DNA of 64,000 nt from positions 223,196 through 287,195 of the forward strand of contig NZ_JAFFIW010000005.1 of NCBI RefSeq assembly GCF_018588885.1. The letters are read 5' to 3'. The position numbers and the translations under genes were made by a program. Positions within the stretch are counted from its first letter, which is position 1; each line of letters starts with the position of its first letter. The notes under the pieces were generated by a model that was not told the origin of the DNA, ran no database searches, and saw only the letters and a list, made by a program, of their open reading frames with translations. The DNA is from Mesorhizobium sp. dw_380 (lineage in GTDB: Bacteria; Pseudomonadota; Alphaproteobacteria; Rhizobiales; Rhizobiaceae). Shown one piece after another: positions 8,009 through 17,655 of the stretch.

Positions 8009-9505
8009 ATGATCGAATACGGTCATTTCATCGGCGGCAAGCGTGTCGCCGGCACCAGCGGCCGCAAGCAGGACGTCATGCAGCCGATGGACGGTTCCGT
8101 GCGCGGCACGGTGGCGCTGGCTTCGCAGGCGGAACTGCGCGCGGCGGTCGAGAACGCCAAGGCGGCGCAGCCGAAATGGGCCGCCACCAACCCGCAGCGC
8201 CGCGTGCGCGTGCTGATGAAATTCCTCGAACTCGTCGCCCGCGACTATGACGAACTGGCTGACATCCTGGCGCGCGAGCACGGCAAGACCATCGCCGACG
8301 CCAAGGGCGACATCCAGCGCGGCCTCGAAGTTGTCGAAGTCTGCATCGGCGCCCCCCATATGATGAAGGGCGAATTCACCGATGGCGCCGGCCCCGGCAT
8401 CGACGTCTATTCGATGCGCCAGCCGCTCGGCGTCGTCGCCGGCATCACGCCGTTCAACTTCCCGGCGATGATCCCGCTGTGGAAGATCGCCCCAGCCATC
8501 GCCTGCGGTAATGCCTTCATCCTGAAGCCGTCGGAGCGCGACCCGGGCGTGCCGATCCGCATCGCCGAACTGTTCCTCGAGGCCGGCCTGCCTGCCGGCA
8601 TCCTCAACGTCGTCAATGGCGACAAGGAAGTCGTCGACGCCATCCTCGACGATCCCGACATCAAGGCCATCGGTTTTGTCGGCTCGACGCCGATCGCCCA
8701 CTACATCTATTCGCGCGGCACGGCGGCCGGCAAGCGCGTGCAGTGCTTCGGCGGCGCCAAGAACCACATGATCATCATGCCCGACGCCGACATGGACCAG
8801 ACCGTCGATGCGCTGATCGGCGCCGGCTATGGCTCGGCCGGCGAGCGCTGCATGGCGATCTCGGTTGCGGTTCCGGTCGGCAACGACACCGCCAACCGGC
8901 TGATGGAAAAGCTGATCCCGCGCGTCGAGAGCCTGAAGGTAGGCCCGTCGACGGATTCGGCCGCCGATTTCGGCCCGCTGGTGACGGCGCAAGCTCTGGA
9001 GCGCGTCAAGGGCTATGTCGATACCGGCGTCAAGGAAGGCGCCAAGCTGGTCGTTGACGGCCGCGGCTTCAAGATGCAGGGCTACGAGAACGGCTATTAC
9101 ATGGGTGGCTGCCTGTTCGACAACGTCACCTCGGACATGCGCATCTACAAGGAAGAGATCTTCGGGCCGGTGCTCTCGGTGGTGCGCGCGCCGACCTATG
9201 AGAATGCCATCAAGCTCGCCAACGACCATGAGATGGGCAATGGCGTCGCCATCTTCACCCGCGACGGCGACGCGGCGCGCGACTTTGCCTCGCGCGTCCA
9301 GGTCGGCATGGTCGGCATCAACGTGCCGATCCCGGTGCCGATCGCCTATTACACGTTCGGCGGCTGGAAGGCATCGTCCTTCGGCGACCTCAACCAGCAT
9401 GGCCCGGACGCCTTCCGCTTCTACACCAAGACCAAGACGGTGACCTCGCGCTGGCCGTCCGGCGTAAAGGACGGTGCCGAATTCGTCATCCCGACGATGA
9501 ACTAG
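8009..9505 (+). CDS. mmsA: CoA-acylating methylmalonate-semialdehyde dehydrogenase
   Basis: 498 residues, aldehyde dehydrogenase superfamily. The catalytic cysteine lies in GSAGERCMAISVAVPVG near residue 285 and the NAD-binding GSTPIAHYIYSRG near 232. The phrases FNFPAMIPLWK and KNHMIIMPDADMDQ are characteristic of the MmsA/IolA branch, which converts methylmalonate (or malonate) semialdehyde to propionyl-CoA (acetyl-CoA) in valine and inositol breakdown. CAGGGAGAGA precedes the ATG. Divergent from a LysR gene. Neither 3-hydroxyisobutyrate dehydrogenase nor other valine or inositol genes are adjacent, so the pathway is not decided here. Confidence 0.93.
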   Translation: MIEYGHFIGGKRVAGTSGRKQDVMQPMDGSVRGTVALASQAELRAAVENAKAAQPKWAATNPQRRVRVLMKFLELVARDYDELADILAREHGKTIADAKGDIQRGLEVVEVCIGAPHMMKGEFTDGAGPGIDVYSMRQPLGVVAGITPFNFPAMIPLWKIAPAIACGNAFILKPSERDPGVPIRIAELFLEAGLPAGILNVVNGDKEVVDAILDDPDIKAIGFVGSTPIAHYIYSRGTAAGKRVQCFGGAKNHMIIMPDADMDQTVDALIGAGYGSAGERCMAISVAVPVGNDTANRLMEKLIPRVESLKVGPSTDSAADFGPLVTAQALERVKGYVDTGVKEGAKLVVDGRGFKMQGYENGYYMGGCLFDNVTSDMRIYKEEIFGPVLSVVRAPTYENAIKLANDHEMGNGVAIFTRDGDAARDFASRVQVGMVGINVPIPVPIAYYTFGGWKASSFGDLNQHGPDAFRFYTKTKTVTSRWPSGVKDGAEFVIPTMN

Positions 9506-9635
9506 CCGGACGATTTCCTGCTTGCGCGTCCTCGCCTTCGGCTGCGGGCGCGCGGGCCGGCATAAAGGACGGTGCCGAATTCGTCATCCCGACGATGAAC
9601 TAGCCGGACGTTTCCTGCTTGCGCGTCCTCGCTTT
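9459..9635. repeat. Tandem duplication of the mmsA 3' end (two ~79-bp copies, period 98 bp)
   Basis: Copy 1 spans about 9459-9538 and includes the last 15 codons of mmsA plus 33 bp beyond the stop; copy 2 spans about 9557-9635 and repeats the same codons and stop (TAAAGGACGGTGCCGAATTC in both) with few differences, including one missing base (GACGATTTCC versus GACGTTTCC). Copy 2 is not translated. It is a recent-looking partial tandem duplication. Confidence 0.92.
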
Positions 9636-9850
9636 AGTTAGGGTGTGGGCGCGCGGCAACAATCTGACATAGAAGGCCCGGCTCAACTCCGGGCCTTTTG
9701 CATTCCGGCTGTAGCATTACCTGCGGAATCTCCGATGGATGGAACCAACAGGGCACCATCTGTCTTAGTTTGTATTCCTGCATAGCTTGCAGGCCAATCA
9801 AACAGCGCCGGTAGCAGCCGGGGTTCTCGTCTGGCGCAAGGAGGTGTCAG
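9506..9850. other. Intergenic region after mmsA
   Basis: 345 bp: second copy of the mmsA 3' end, then the mmsA terminator (9673-9699), then ~150 bp that should contain the promoter for the small exported-protein gene starting at 9851. No further ORF is convincing here. Confidence 0.6.
9673..9699 (+). terminator. Rho-independent terminator of mmsA
   Basis: AGGCCCGG (9674-9681), a 7-nt loop, CCGGGCCT (9689-9696) and a short T run (CCTTTTG). It follows the duplicated mmsA tail. Confidence 0.85.
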
Positions 9851-10156
9851 ATGACACGACGTCTTGTGGCGACGATGTTTTTGGCGTCGCTTGCGATATC
9901 AGCCGGTGCCGCGCAGGCAAATGCGGCTGGACAATGCGCACCTCGAGCCGATCTGATCAAGGCGCTCGGCGAGAAGTTCCATGAGAGTGTAGCCGGGCGC
10001 GGCCTGATCAATCCTAACGTGATCCTCGAGGTTTTTGTTTCCGAGCAAGGCAGTTGGACCGTTCTGGCCTCCGATACGAAAGGCCAGAGCTGCATCCTGT
10101 CCGTCGGCGAAGGCTGGGACAGCACAACCATGAAGGCGGCCTTGCCAGGCGCCTGA
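9851..10156 (+). CDS. Small exported protein, paralogue 1 of a tandem pair
   Basis: 101 residues with a signal peptide (ATMFLASLAISAGAAQANA, cleavage expected near residue 25). The mature part starts with a Cys-x-x-Arg-x-Asp pattern (CAPRADLIKALGEKF) and carries EVFVSEQGSWTVL and GQSCILSVGEGW. The same pattern recurs in the protein at 10478-10786. Two conserved cysteines suggest one disulphide. Strong ribosome binding site AAGGAGG. I do not know a function; the conserved GSWT and SCIL-GEGW motifs are those of a small periplasmic protein family common in rhizobia. Confidence 0.75.
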   Translation: MTRRLVATMFLASLAISAGAAQANAAGQCAPRADLIKALGEKFHESVAGRGLINPNVILEVFVSEQGSWTVLASDTKGQSCILSVGEGWDSTTMKAALPGA

Positions 10157-10477
10157 GCGGGGTTCGGCGCGTCGCCGTCACCACGGCAGGACTTACGCGG
10201 CAACGCTGAAGGCCGCTTGCATTATTGGCTGGCGGCCCCCTTGCCGCGGATGGCAGCGCGCTTGATGCCTTGATGGCCGGGCCTGAAATAGTGCTTGTTT
10301 TTGGATTGGGACCTCACCATATCGAATCAAGGGAAGGGATAGAACTTCCCATACGACAGACCGGAAACCAGAAGGAGTGACGTGATGAAGACGTCGGATC
10401 CGGCCTGGAACGCTCCGGTGTGTTGAGGCTGCCAATGTGCCTCCCTCGCCGGAACGTGAAGGCGAAGGAGGTGCCAG
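10157..10477. other. Intergenic region between the small exported-protein genes
   Basis: 321 bp. It holds the promoter region of the second paralogue; the end (GAAGGAGGTGCCAG before the ATG) matches the corresponding end of the first gene (CAAGGAGGTGTCAG), consistent with duplication. No terminator hairpin with a T run and no ORF that I can support. Confidence 0.5.
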
Positions 10478-10786
10478 ATGGCACACGAATTTTCGTTTCG
10501 ATGGGTCGCGATCGGCGGCGCGCTGGCGTTGACGACGCTGTCCGCACAGGCGCAACTCGTCTGCGGCGGTCGCAGTGACGTTGTCGCGGGACTGGCGAAG
10601 GCCTTTCAGGAAAGGCAGATCGGCTACGGAGTGGTCGGACAAGTCGCCATTGTCGAGATTTATGTTTCGGCAAGCGGGTCCTGGACCCTGCTGATAACCG
10701 ACGTGAGCGGCCGAAGCTGCATCCTCGCGGCTGGTGAAGGGTGGGAGAATAACCTCACCGCGGCCGCGGTGACGCGCGGAATTTGA
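10478..10786 (+). CDS. Small exported protein, paralogue 2 of a tandem pair
   Basis: 102 residues. N-terminal signal peptide (WVAIGGALALTTLSAQAQ), then CGGRSDVVAGLAKAFQER, EIYVSASGSWTLL and GRSCILAAGEGWENN. Spacing of the two cysteines and of the GSWT and GEGW motifs matches the protein at 9851, but the overall identity is moderate, so the duplication is old. AAGGAGG lies before the ATG. Function unknown. Confidence 0.75.
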   Translation: MAHEFSFRWVAIGGALALTTLSAQAQLVCGGRSDVVAGLAKAFQERQIGYGVVGQVAIVEIYVSASGSWTLLITDVSGRSCILAAGEGWENNLTAAAVTRGI

Positions 10787-10795
10787 GCCGCCCAG

Positions 10796-11443
10796 TCAAC
10801 GCGTGGCCGCGACCTCGGCATGGCCACGCAGCAGGGCCATCAGTCGCTTGGCGTCCTTGGCAGCCGCCTCTTCGTCGCCGTCGAGGATCGAGCGGATCAA
10901 CGCGACATGGTGCTCTGCGGATTCCGCCAGCCCGGTCTCGGCCTTGTAGCGGAACCAGAAGCGGCGGCTGTGGGTCTGCAGGGGGGCGGCCAGCCGTGCT
11001 GCGAACGGATTGTCGGCAGCCATGGCCAGTGCCTCGTCGAGCGCCTTGTCGGCCTGGATGAAGGCGAGCACATTGCCCGAGATGACCGCCTTCTGCATGG
11101 CGAGCGCTGCTTCGTGAAACAGGTCGGCGGCGTCGCGGGTAACGAAGCGCGCGGCCGAGCGGGCGAGCACCACCTCGACGCCGCGCCGGACGTCCAGCAC
11201 CCGCAGCCAGTCGCCCGGATGCAGCGGCGCGATCGCGATGCCGGCGCGTGGCCTGACGTCGAGCAGCCCTTCCCAGGCCAGCCGCTGGATCGCCTCGCGT
11301 ACCGGCGTGCGGCCTAGCGCCAGCTTTTCGATGAGGGCACCTTCGGTGACAAAACTCGCCGGCGCCAGTTCCAACGTGACGATCATATGCTCGAGCACGC
11401 GGTAAGCCCTGGTCGCCGCTGGCTCGGTCATGCTTGCTTCCAT
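10796..11443 (-). CDS. GntR family (FadR/FCD type) regulator of the hydroxyproline locus
   Basis: 215 residues from ATG 11443 (an ATG at 11431 is possible; the frame further upstream runs into the operator). The N-terminal winged helix has ALIEKLALGRTPVREAIQRL, the classic GntR recognition helix. The C-terminal all-helical FCD domain has the metal-binding pattern ADKALDEALAMAADN and HHVALIRSILDGD. Transcribed divergently from the DapA-like/FAD oxidoreductase/epimerase operon and flanked by two palindromes, so it very probably represses that operon and itself, with hydroxyproline or a derivative as effector (inference). Confidence 0.9.
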   Translation of the reverse strand: MEASMTEPAATRAYRVLEHMIVTLELAPASFVTEGALIEKLALGRTPVREAIQRLAWEGLLDVRPRAGIAIAPLHPGDWLRVLDVRRGVEVVLARSAARFVTRDAADLFHEAALAMQKAVISGNVLAFIQADKALDEALAMAADNPFAARLAAPLQTHSRRFWFRYKAETGLAESAEHHVALIRSILDGDEEAAAKDAKRLMALLRGHAEVAATR

Positions 11444-11463
11444 GGATATCAAAGGCTCTCTCC

Positions 11464-11484
11464 TGATATATCTCGAATATATCA
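11464..11484. promoter_or_regulatory. Operator palindrome 1 (GntR-type)
   Basis: TGATATAT-CTCGA-ATATATCA, perfect 8-bp arms with a 5-nt spacer, 21 bp upstream of the start codon of the regulator gene. Same half-site as operator 2. Confidence 0.75.
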
Positions 11485-11498
11485 TAACAGATTCCGCG

Positions 11499-11527
11499 TT
11501 GACAGCGGGTTTCTTAACAGATATACG
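11499..11527 (+). promoter_or_regulatory. Sigma-70-type promoter of the hydroxyproline operon
   Basis: TTGACA at 11499-11504, a 17-bp spacer and TATACG at 11522-11527. The expected transcription start (~11534) falls inside operator 2, which fits repression by occlusion. Confidence 0.7.
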
Positions 11528-11528
11528 G

Positions 11529-11540
11529 CTGATATATCAG
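11529..11540. promoter_or_regulatory. Operator palindrome 2 (GntR-type)
   Basis: CTGATATATCAG, a perfect 12-bp palindrome immediately after the -10 box. Its TGATATATCA core equals the half-sites of operator 1. Confidence 0.75.
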
Positions 11541-11554
11541 ATGGAGCAATGATC

Positions 11555-12448
11555 ATGTGGACCGGAGTTTTCCCCGCCGTCACGACCAAATTCACCGCCG
11601 ACGACCGCCTCGATCATGCGGAGATGGAGCGCTGCTTCACCCTGCAGATCGAGGCCGGCTGCGACGGCATCATCGTCTGCGGCTCGCTCGGCGAAGGGCC
11701 GATGCTGTCACATGACGAAAAGATCGAGGTGCTGAAGACGGCGCAGAAAGTCGCCGGCAAGAAGCCGGTGCTGCTGACGGTCAACGAGGCAGGCACCCGC
11801 GAGGCGGCGAGCATCGCAAAGCGCGCCGCCAAGGAAGGCGCCAACGGCCTGATGGTGGTGCCAAGCCCGATCTACCACACCAATGCGGAAGAGACGGTTG
11901 CTGCCCTGCGCGCCGTCGCCGAGGCCGGCGACCTGCCGGTCATGATCTATTCCAACCGGCTCGCCTATCGCGTCGACGTCACCGTCGACCAGATGGAGGA
12001 ATTGGCATCGGACAAGCGCTTCGTCGCCATCAAGGAATCCTCTGATGATATCCGGCGCTCGACCGAGATCATCAACCGCCTGGGCAGCCGCTACGACCTG
12101 TTCACCGGTGTCGACAATCTGGCCTTCGAGGCGCTGTCTGTCGGTGCGATCGGCTGGGTGGCCGGCTTGGTCACCGCCTTCCCGCGCGAGACGGTCGCCA
12201 TCTACCAACTGATGAAGCAGGGCCGCCGCGAGGAGGCGCTCGCCATCTACCGCTGGTTCCGGCCGCTGCTCGACCTCGACGTCTCGACCTATCTGGTGCA
12301 GAACATCAAGCTTGCCGAAGTGTTCGCTATTCAGACCAATGACCGCGTGCGCATGCCGCGCCAGCCGCTGTCGGGCGAGCGCCGCAAGGCCGTCGAGAAG
12401 ATCATCAAGGACGCGCTGGCGGTGCGGCCCGAGCTGCCGAAGTTCTAA
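11555..12448 (+). CDS. DapA-family protein, probable pyrroline-4-hydroxy-2-carboxylate deaminase
   Basis: 297 residues, class I aldolase fold of the DHDPS/NAL family. The Schiff-base lysine is in RFVAIKESSDD near residue 160, the catalytic tyrosine in VVPSPIYHTNAEE near 108, and GSLGEGPMLSHDE matches the substrate loop. Start chosen at the second of two close ATGs because GGAG (11543-11546) is 8 nt from it and only 2 nt from ATG 11549. Clustering with an epimerase and a D-amino acid oxidoreductase identifies it as the likely deaminase that yields 2-oxoglutarate semialdehyde from the hydroxyproline pathway intermediate, rather than lysine biosynthesis. Confidence 0.8.
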   Translation: MWTGVFPAVTTKFTADDRLDHAEMERCFTLQIEAGCDGIIVCGSLGEGPMLSHDEKIEVLKTAQKVAGKKPVLLTVNEAGTREAASIAKRAAKEGANGLMVVPSPIYHTNAEETVAALRAVAEAGDLPVMIYSNRLAYRVDVTVDQMEELASDKRFVAIKESSDDIRRSTEIINRLGSRYDLFTGVDNLAFEALSVGAIGWVAGLVTAFPRETVAIYQLMKQGRREEALAIYRWFRPLLDLDVSTYLVQNIKLAEVFAIQTNDRVRMPRQPLSGERRKAVEKIIKDALAVRPELPKF

Positions 12449-12461
12449 ACGGGCAATGTTG

Positions 12462-12480
12462 CAGTCCCTTCAAGGGACTG
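12462..12480 (+). other. Intercistronic hairpin
   Basis: CAGTCCCTT-C-AAGGGACTG is a perfect 19-nt palindrome between the deaminase stop and the oxidoreductase start. It lacks a T run; likely an mRNA processing or stability hairpin inside the operon. Confidence 0.55.
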
Positions 12481-12532
12481 ATCGCAGAGTATGGGGCAAG
12501 GCGGGCTGGCACATGCATCGTGGCGCGAAGCT

Positions 12533-13783
12533 ATGAGTAGCGATGCTGCAATCGACATCGCCATCATCGGTGGCGGCATCATCGGCGTCTGCGCGGCGGC
12601 CTTCCTCGCGGAGGCAGGGCTGGATGTCACGGTCTTCGACCGCACCGGCATCTGCGAGGAGACGAGTTCCGGCAATGCCGCCGCCCTCGCTTTCTCCGAC
12701 GTGCTGCCGCTGGCGCACAAGGGCATGATCCGACAGTTGCCGAAATGGCTGGCCGATCCGCTCGGACCGCTCAGCATCCCGCCGGCCTATCTGCCGAAGC
12801 TCCTGCCCTGGCTGATCCGCTTCTGGCGCGCCGGCGCGTCTGCGAAATACGAGGCCAGCCTCGCCGCCCAGGCCGGCATGATGAAGCTTGCCGAAGCGGA
12901 GTGGATGGATCTGCTCGATCGTTCCGGCACGCGGCCGATGCTGCGCGAGGATGGCTCGCTGGAGCTCTACGAAAGCGAAGCCGAGTTCCGCGCCTCACTG
13001 CCGGGCTGGGCCGCGCGCCAGCGTTTCGGCATCGGCTTTCGCCACGTTGAGGGCGAGGGCCTGGCGAGCTTGCAGCCGGGACTGTCACCGCGTTTCGTCA
13101 AGGGCACCTTCGTGCCGGGGTGGAAGACGGTCGCCGATCCAAAACTGCTCGGCAAGGCGGTGTGGGCCTATGCGCAATCCAAGGGCGCCCGCTTTGAAAT
13201 GGCCCGCATCGAGCGGGTCGCGGCGGATCAGGATGGCGCGACGCTGACGCTGGCCGACGGGACGACCAGGCAAGCGGGGCAGCTCGTCGTTACGGCGGGC
13301 GCCTGGTCGCATCTGCTGGCGCGGCAGCTCGGCGATCGCATTCCGCTGGAGACCGAGCGCGGCTACAACACGACCTTGCCGACGAGCGCCTTCGACGTGA
13401 AGCGAATGCTGATCTTCTCCGGGCACGGCTTCGTCATCACGCCGCTGGAAACGGGCCTGCGCGTCGGCGGCGCCGTCGAACTCGGCGGCATCGAGCGGCC
13501 ACCGAACTTTGCCCGCTCGAAGGCGTTGCTGCGGAAAGCGCAGAAATTCCTGCCGGGGCTCGACCCCTCAGGCGGGCGCGAATGGATGGGCTTCCGGCCC
13601 TCGCTGCCGGATTCGGTGCCGGTCATCGGCAAGGCCGGAGGTAGCCGGCCGGTGGTTTATGCCTTCGGCCACGGCCATCTCGGCCTGACCCAGGCGGCGG
13701 CGACAGGACGGTTGATCCGGGAACTCATCCTGGGGCAGACTCCATCGATCGAGCTCGGCCCCTTCAGCCCACAGCGGTTTTGA
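12533..13783 (+). CDS. FAD-dependent oxidoreductase, probable D-hydroxyproline dehydrogenase
   Basis: 416 residues from ATG 12533 (in-frame ATG 12491 would add 14 residues that precede the FAD motif without homology). The dinucleotide-binding motif is IAIIGGGIIGVCAAAFLAEAG at the N-terminus, and the C-terminus has GFRPSLPDSVPVIG and FGHGHLGLTQAAATG, the DadA/GlyOx family pattern. With the adjacent 4-hydroxyproline epimerase it is expected to oxidise cis-4-hydroxy-D-proline to the pyrroline carboxylate that the DapA-like enzyme deaminates. Specificity rests on context; the family also includes D-alanine dehydrogenases such as dadA at 2683. Confidence 0.82.
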   Translation: MSSDAAIDIAIIGGGIIGVCAAAFLAEAGLDVTVFDRTGICEETSSGNAAALAFSDVLPLAHKGMIRQLPKWLADPLGPLSIPPAYLPKLLPWLIRFWRAGASAKYEASLAAQAGMMKLAEAEWMDLLDRSGTRPMLREDGSLELYESEAEFRASLPGWAARQRFGIGFRHVEGEGLASLQPGLSPRFVKGTFVPGWKTVADPKLLGKAVWAYAQSKGARFEMARIERVAADQDGATLTLADGTTRQAGQLVVTAGAWSHLLARQLGDRIPLETERGYNTTLPTSAFDVKRMLIFSGHGFVITPLETGLRVGGAVELGGIERPPNFARSKALLRKAQKFLPGLDPSGGREWMGFRPSLPDSVPVIGKAGGSRPVVYAFGHGHLGLTQAAATGRLIRELILGQTPSIELGPFSPQRF

Positions 13784-13815
13784 GTTCACAGCGGTTTTGA
13801 TTTTCGAGGAGCGAC

Positions 13816-14817
13816 ATGGCCAAGAAATCCTTCTTCTGCATCGACGGCCACACTTGCGGCAATCCGGTAAGGCTGGTCGCCGGCGGCGGCCCGCTGCTGC
13901 AGGGCTCGACGATGATGGAACGGCGCGCGCACTTCCTCGCCGAATATGACTGGATCCGCACCGGCCTGATGTTCGAGCCGCGCGGCCATGACGTGATGTC
14001 GGGTTCTATCCTCTACCCGCCGACGCGCGAGGATTGCGACATCGCCATCCTGTTCATCGAAACCTCCGGCTGCCTGCCGATGTGCGGTCACGGCACCATC
14101 GGAACGGTGACGATGGCGATCGAGCACGGGCTGATCAAGCCGAAGACGCCAGGTGTGCTTCGGCTCGACACGCCGGCGGGCCTGGTCATCGCCGAATACA
14201 AACAGGTCGGCGACTATGTCGAGGAGGTGCGCATCACCAATGTGCCGTCGTTCCTTTATGCCGAAGGTCTGACGGTCGAATGCCCCGGGCTCGGCGAGAT
14301 CACCGTCGATGTGGCCTATGGCGGCAATTTCTACGCCATCGTCGAGCCGCAGGCGAACTACCGCGACATGGCCGATTATTCCGCCGGCGACCTCATCGCC
14401 TGGAGCCCGGTGGTGCGGCAGCGGCTCAACGAGAAGTATTCCTTCGTGCATCCGGAAAACCCCGGCATCAACAGGCTGTCGCACATGTTGTGGACCGGCA
14501 AGCCGACGGTCGAAGGGGCCGACGCCCGCAATGCCGTATTCTACGGCGACAAGGCGATTGACCGCTCACCATGCGGCACCGGCACCTCGGCGCGGATGGC
14601 GCAGCTTCACGGCAAGGGCAAGCTCAAGGCCGGTGACGGCTTCGTCCATGAATCGATCATCGGTTCGCTGTTCAAGGGCAAGGTCGAAAAGGACGTTACG
14701 GTCGCCGGAAAGCCGGCGATCATTCCCTCGATCGGCGGATGGGCGCGGATGACCGGACTGAACACGATCTTCATCGACGATCGCGATCCGTTCGCGCATG
14801 GTTTTGTAGTCAAATAA
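13816..14817 (+). CDS. 4-hydroxyproline epimerase (proline racemase family)
   Basis: 333 residues. Both catalytic cysteines are present: LPMCGHGTIGTV near residue 90 and DRSPCGTGTSARMAQL near 253. That makes it a racemase/epimerase; the trans-3-hydroxyproline dehydratase branch has Thr at the first position. IDGHTCGNPVRLVAGGGPLL is the typical N-terminus. It converts trans-4-hydroxy-L-proline to cis-4-hydroxy-D-proline. GAGGAG lies 6 nt before the ATG, 33 bp after the oxidoreductase gene. No 2-oxoglutarate semialdehyde dehydrogenase or hydroxyproline transporter is in the window. Confidence 0.9.
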   Translation: MAKKSFFCIDGHTCGNPVRLVAGGGPLLQGSTMMERRAHFLAEYDWIRTGLMFEPRGHDVMSGSILYPPTREDCDIAILFIETSGCLPMCGHGTIGTVTMAIEHGLIKPKTPGVLRLDTPAGLVIAEYKQVGDYVEEVRITNVPSFLYAEGLTVECPGLGEITVDVAYGGNFYAIVEPQANYRDMADYSAGDLIAWSPVVRQRLNEKYSFVHPENPGINRLSHMLWTGKPTVEGADARNAVFYGDKAIDRSPCGTGTSARMAQLHGKGKLKAGDGFVHESIIGSLFKGKVEKDVTVAGKPAIIPSIGGWARMTGLNTIFIDDRDPFAHGFVVK

Positions 14818-15152
14818 CCGATTCATCACGCAGCGGAAGGTATGGAAACGCGAAACGGAATTCTGTCAGGAACGCAAGGAACCTTCTTATCACCTAATCT
14901 TGACGGCGATTTCTTCGAAACGGAGTGCATGATGCGGTCGAATCGTCAAAGACATTGCGTTATGCCAATGGTAGGGTCCGCGATAGTCCAGGGGTCGGGA
15001 GCGCAAAAACGGGCAATCGGATGGCGTGCCGCCAAATCACGCACGACGATTGAAAAAATCACGTTGCAATCCGGGCTCGAAACTTTACGACTAGGGGAAA
15101 TACGAAAAGGAATGCGTCTGCATGGGCGACATTCCAGGGGAGCCGTGTACAC
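14818..15152. other. Intergenic region upstream of livH
   Basis: 335 bp, noticeably more AT-rich than the flanks. It should contain the promoter of the liv operon; TTGCAA (15064-15069) with TACGAC 16 bp later (15086-15091) is a weak candidate, putting the start ~55 bp before livH. An open frame of ~115 codons crosses it but has no coding character or homology I recognise. Confidence 0.4.
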
Positions 15153-16055
15153 ATGCAGTATTTTGTCCAGCAGCTTATCAACGGGCTGACGCTGGGATCG
15201 ATCTATGGGCTGATCGCGATCGGCTACACGATGGTCTACGGCATCATTGGCATGATCAACTTCGCCCATGGCGATATTTTCATGGTGGGCGCTTTCACGG
15301 CGCTGATCGTCTTCCTCGTTCTCGGCGCGCTGTTCTATTCGGTGCCCGTGGTCATCGCACTCCTGGTCATGATGATCGTGGCGATGCTGCTCACCAGCCT
15401 CTACAACTGGACGATCGAGAAGGTGGCCTACCGGCCGCTGCGCGGTTCGTTCCGGCTGGCGCCGCTGATCACCGCCATCGGCATGTCGATCGCGCTGTCG
15501 AACTTCGTCCAGGTGACGCAAGGTCCGCGCAACAAGCCGATCCCGCCGATGGTCAGCCAGGTCTACAACATCAACGGCGTCAGCGTGTCGCTGAAGCAGA
15601 TCATCATCGTCATCGTCACAGCCTTGCTGCTGGCGTTGTTCTGGTACCTGGTCAACAAGACCTCGCTTGGCCGCGCCCAGCGCGCCTGCGAGCAGGACCG
15701 CAAGATGGCGGCACTGCTTGGCATCGATGTCGACCGCACCATCTCGATCACCTTCATCATGGGTGCGGCCCTTGCCGCCGTCGCCGGCACGCTGTTCCTG
15801 ATGTATTACGGCGTCATCGCCTTCTCGGACGGTTTCGTGCCCGGCGTGAAGGCGTTCACGGCGGCGGTGCTCGGCGGCATCGGCTCGCTGCCTGGCGCGG
15901 TGCTCGGCGGACTTCTGATCGGCTTCATCGAAAGCATGTGGTCGGCCTATTTCTCGATCGACTACAAGGACGTCGCCGCCTTCTCGATCCTGGCTATCGT
16001 GCTGATCTTCCTGCCTTCCGGCATATTGGGCCGGCCAGAAGTCGAAAAGGTCTGA
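15153..16055 (+). CDS. livH: Branched-chain amino acid ABC transporter permease LivH
   Basis: 300 residues with eight predicted membrane helices. [36 protein letters not shown] is the standard LivH N-terminus (here split by me: [18 protein letters not shown] then [15 protein letters not shown]). The EAA-like cytoplasmic loop [22 protein letters not shown] contains the ATPase contact. First gene of livHMGF. GGGGAG lies 10-12 nt before the ATG. Confidence 0.95.
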   Translation: MQYFVQQLINGLTLGSIYGLIAIGYTMVYGIIGMINFAHGDIFMVGAFTALIVFLVLGALFYSVPVVIALLVMMIVAMLLTSLYNWTIEKVAYRPLRGSFRLAPLITAIGMSIALSNFVQVTQGPRNKPIPPMVSQVYNINGVSVSLKQIIIVIVTALLLALFWYLVNKTSLGRAQRACEQDRKMAALLGIDVDRTISITFIMGAALAAVAGTLFLMYYGVIAFSDGFVPGVKAFTAAVLGGIGSLPGAVLGGLLIGFIESMWSAYFSIDYKDVAAFSILAIVLIFLPSGILGRPEVEKV

Positions 16056-16059
16056 GACC

Positions 16060-17654
<1,595 letters not shown>

Positions 17655-17655
<1 letters not shown>

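Noticed and set aside
8009..9505. mmsA as the missing 2-oxoglutarate semialdehyde dehydrogenase of the hydroxyproline locus
   Set aside because: Its sequence features are those of the CoA-acylating MmsA branch, and it has its own terminator and regulator.
14842..15189. A 115-codon open frame between the epimerase gene and livH
   Set aside because: No homology I recognise, overlaps livH out of frame, and lies where a promoter is needed.
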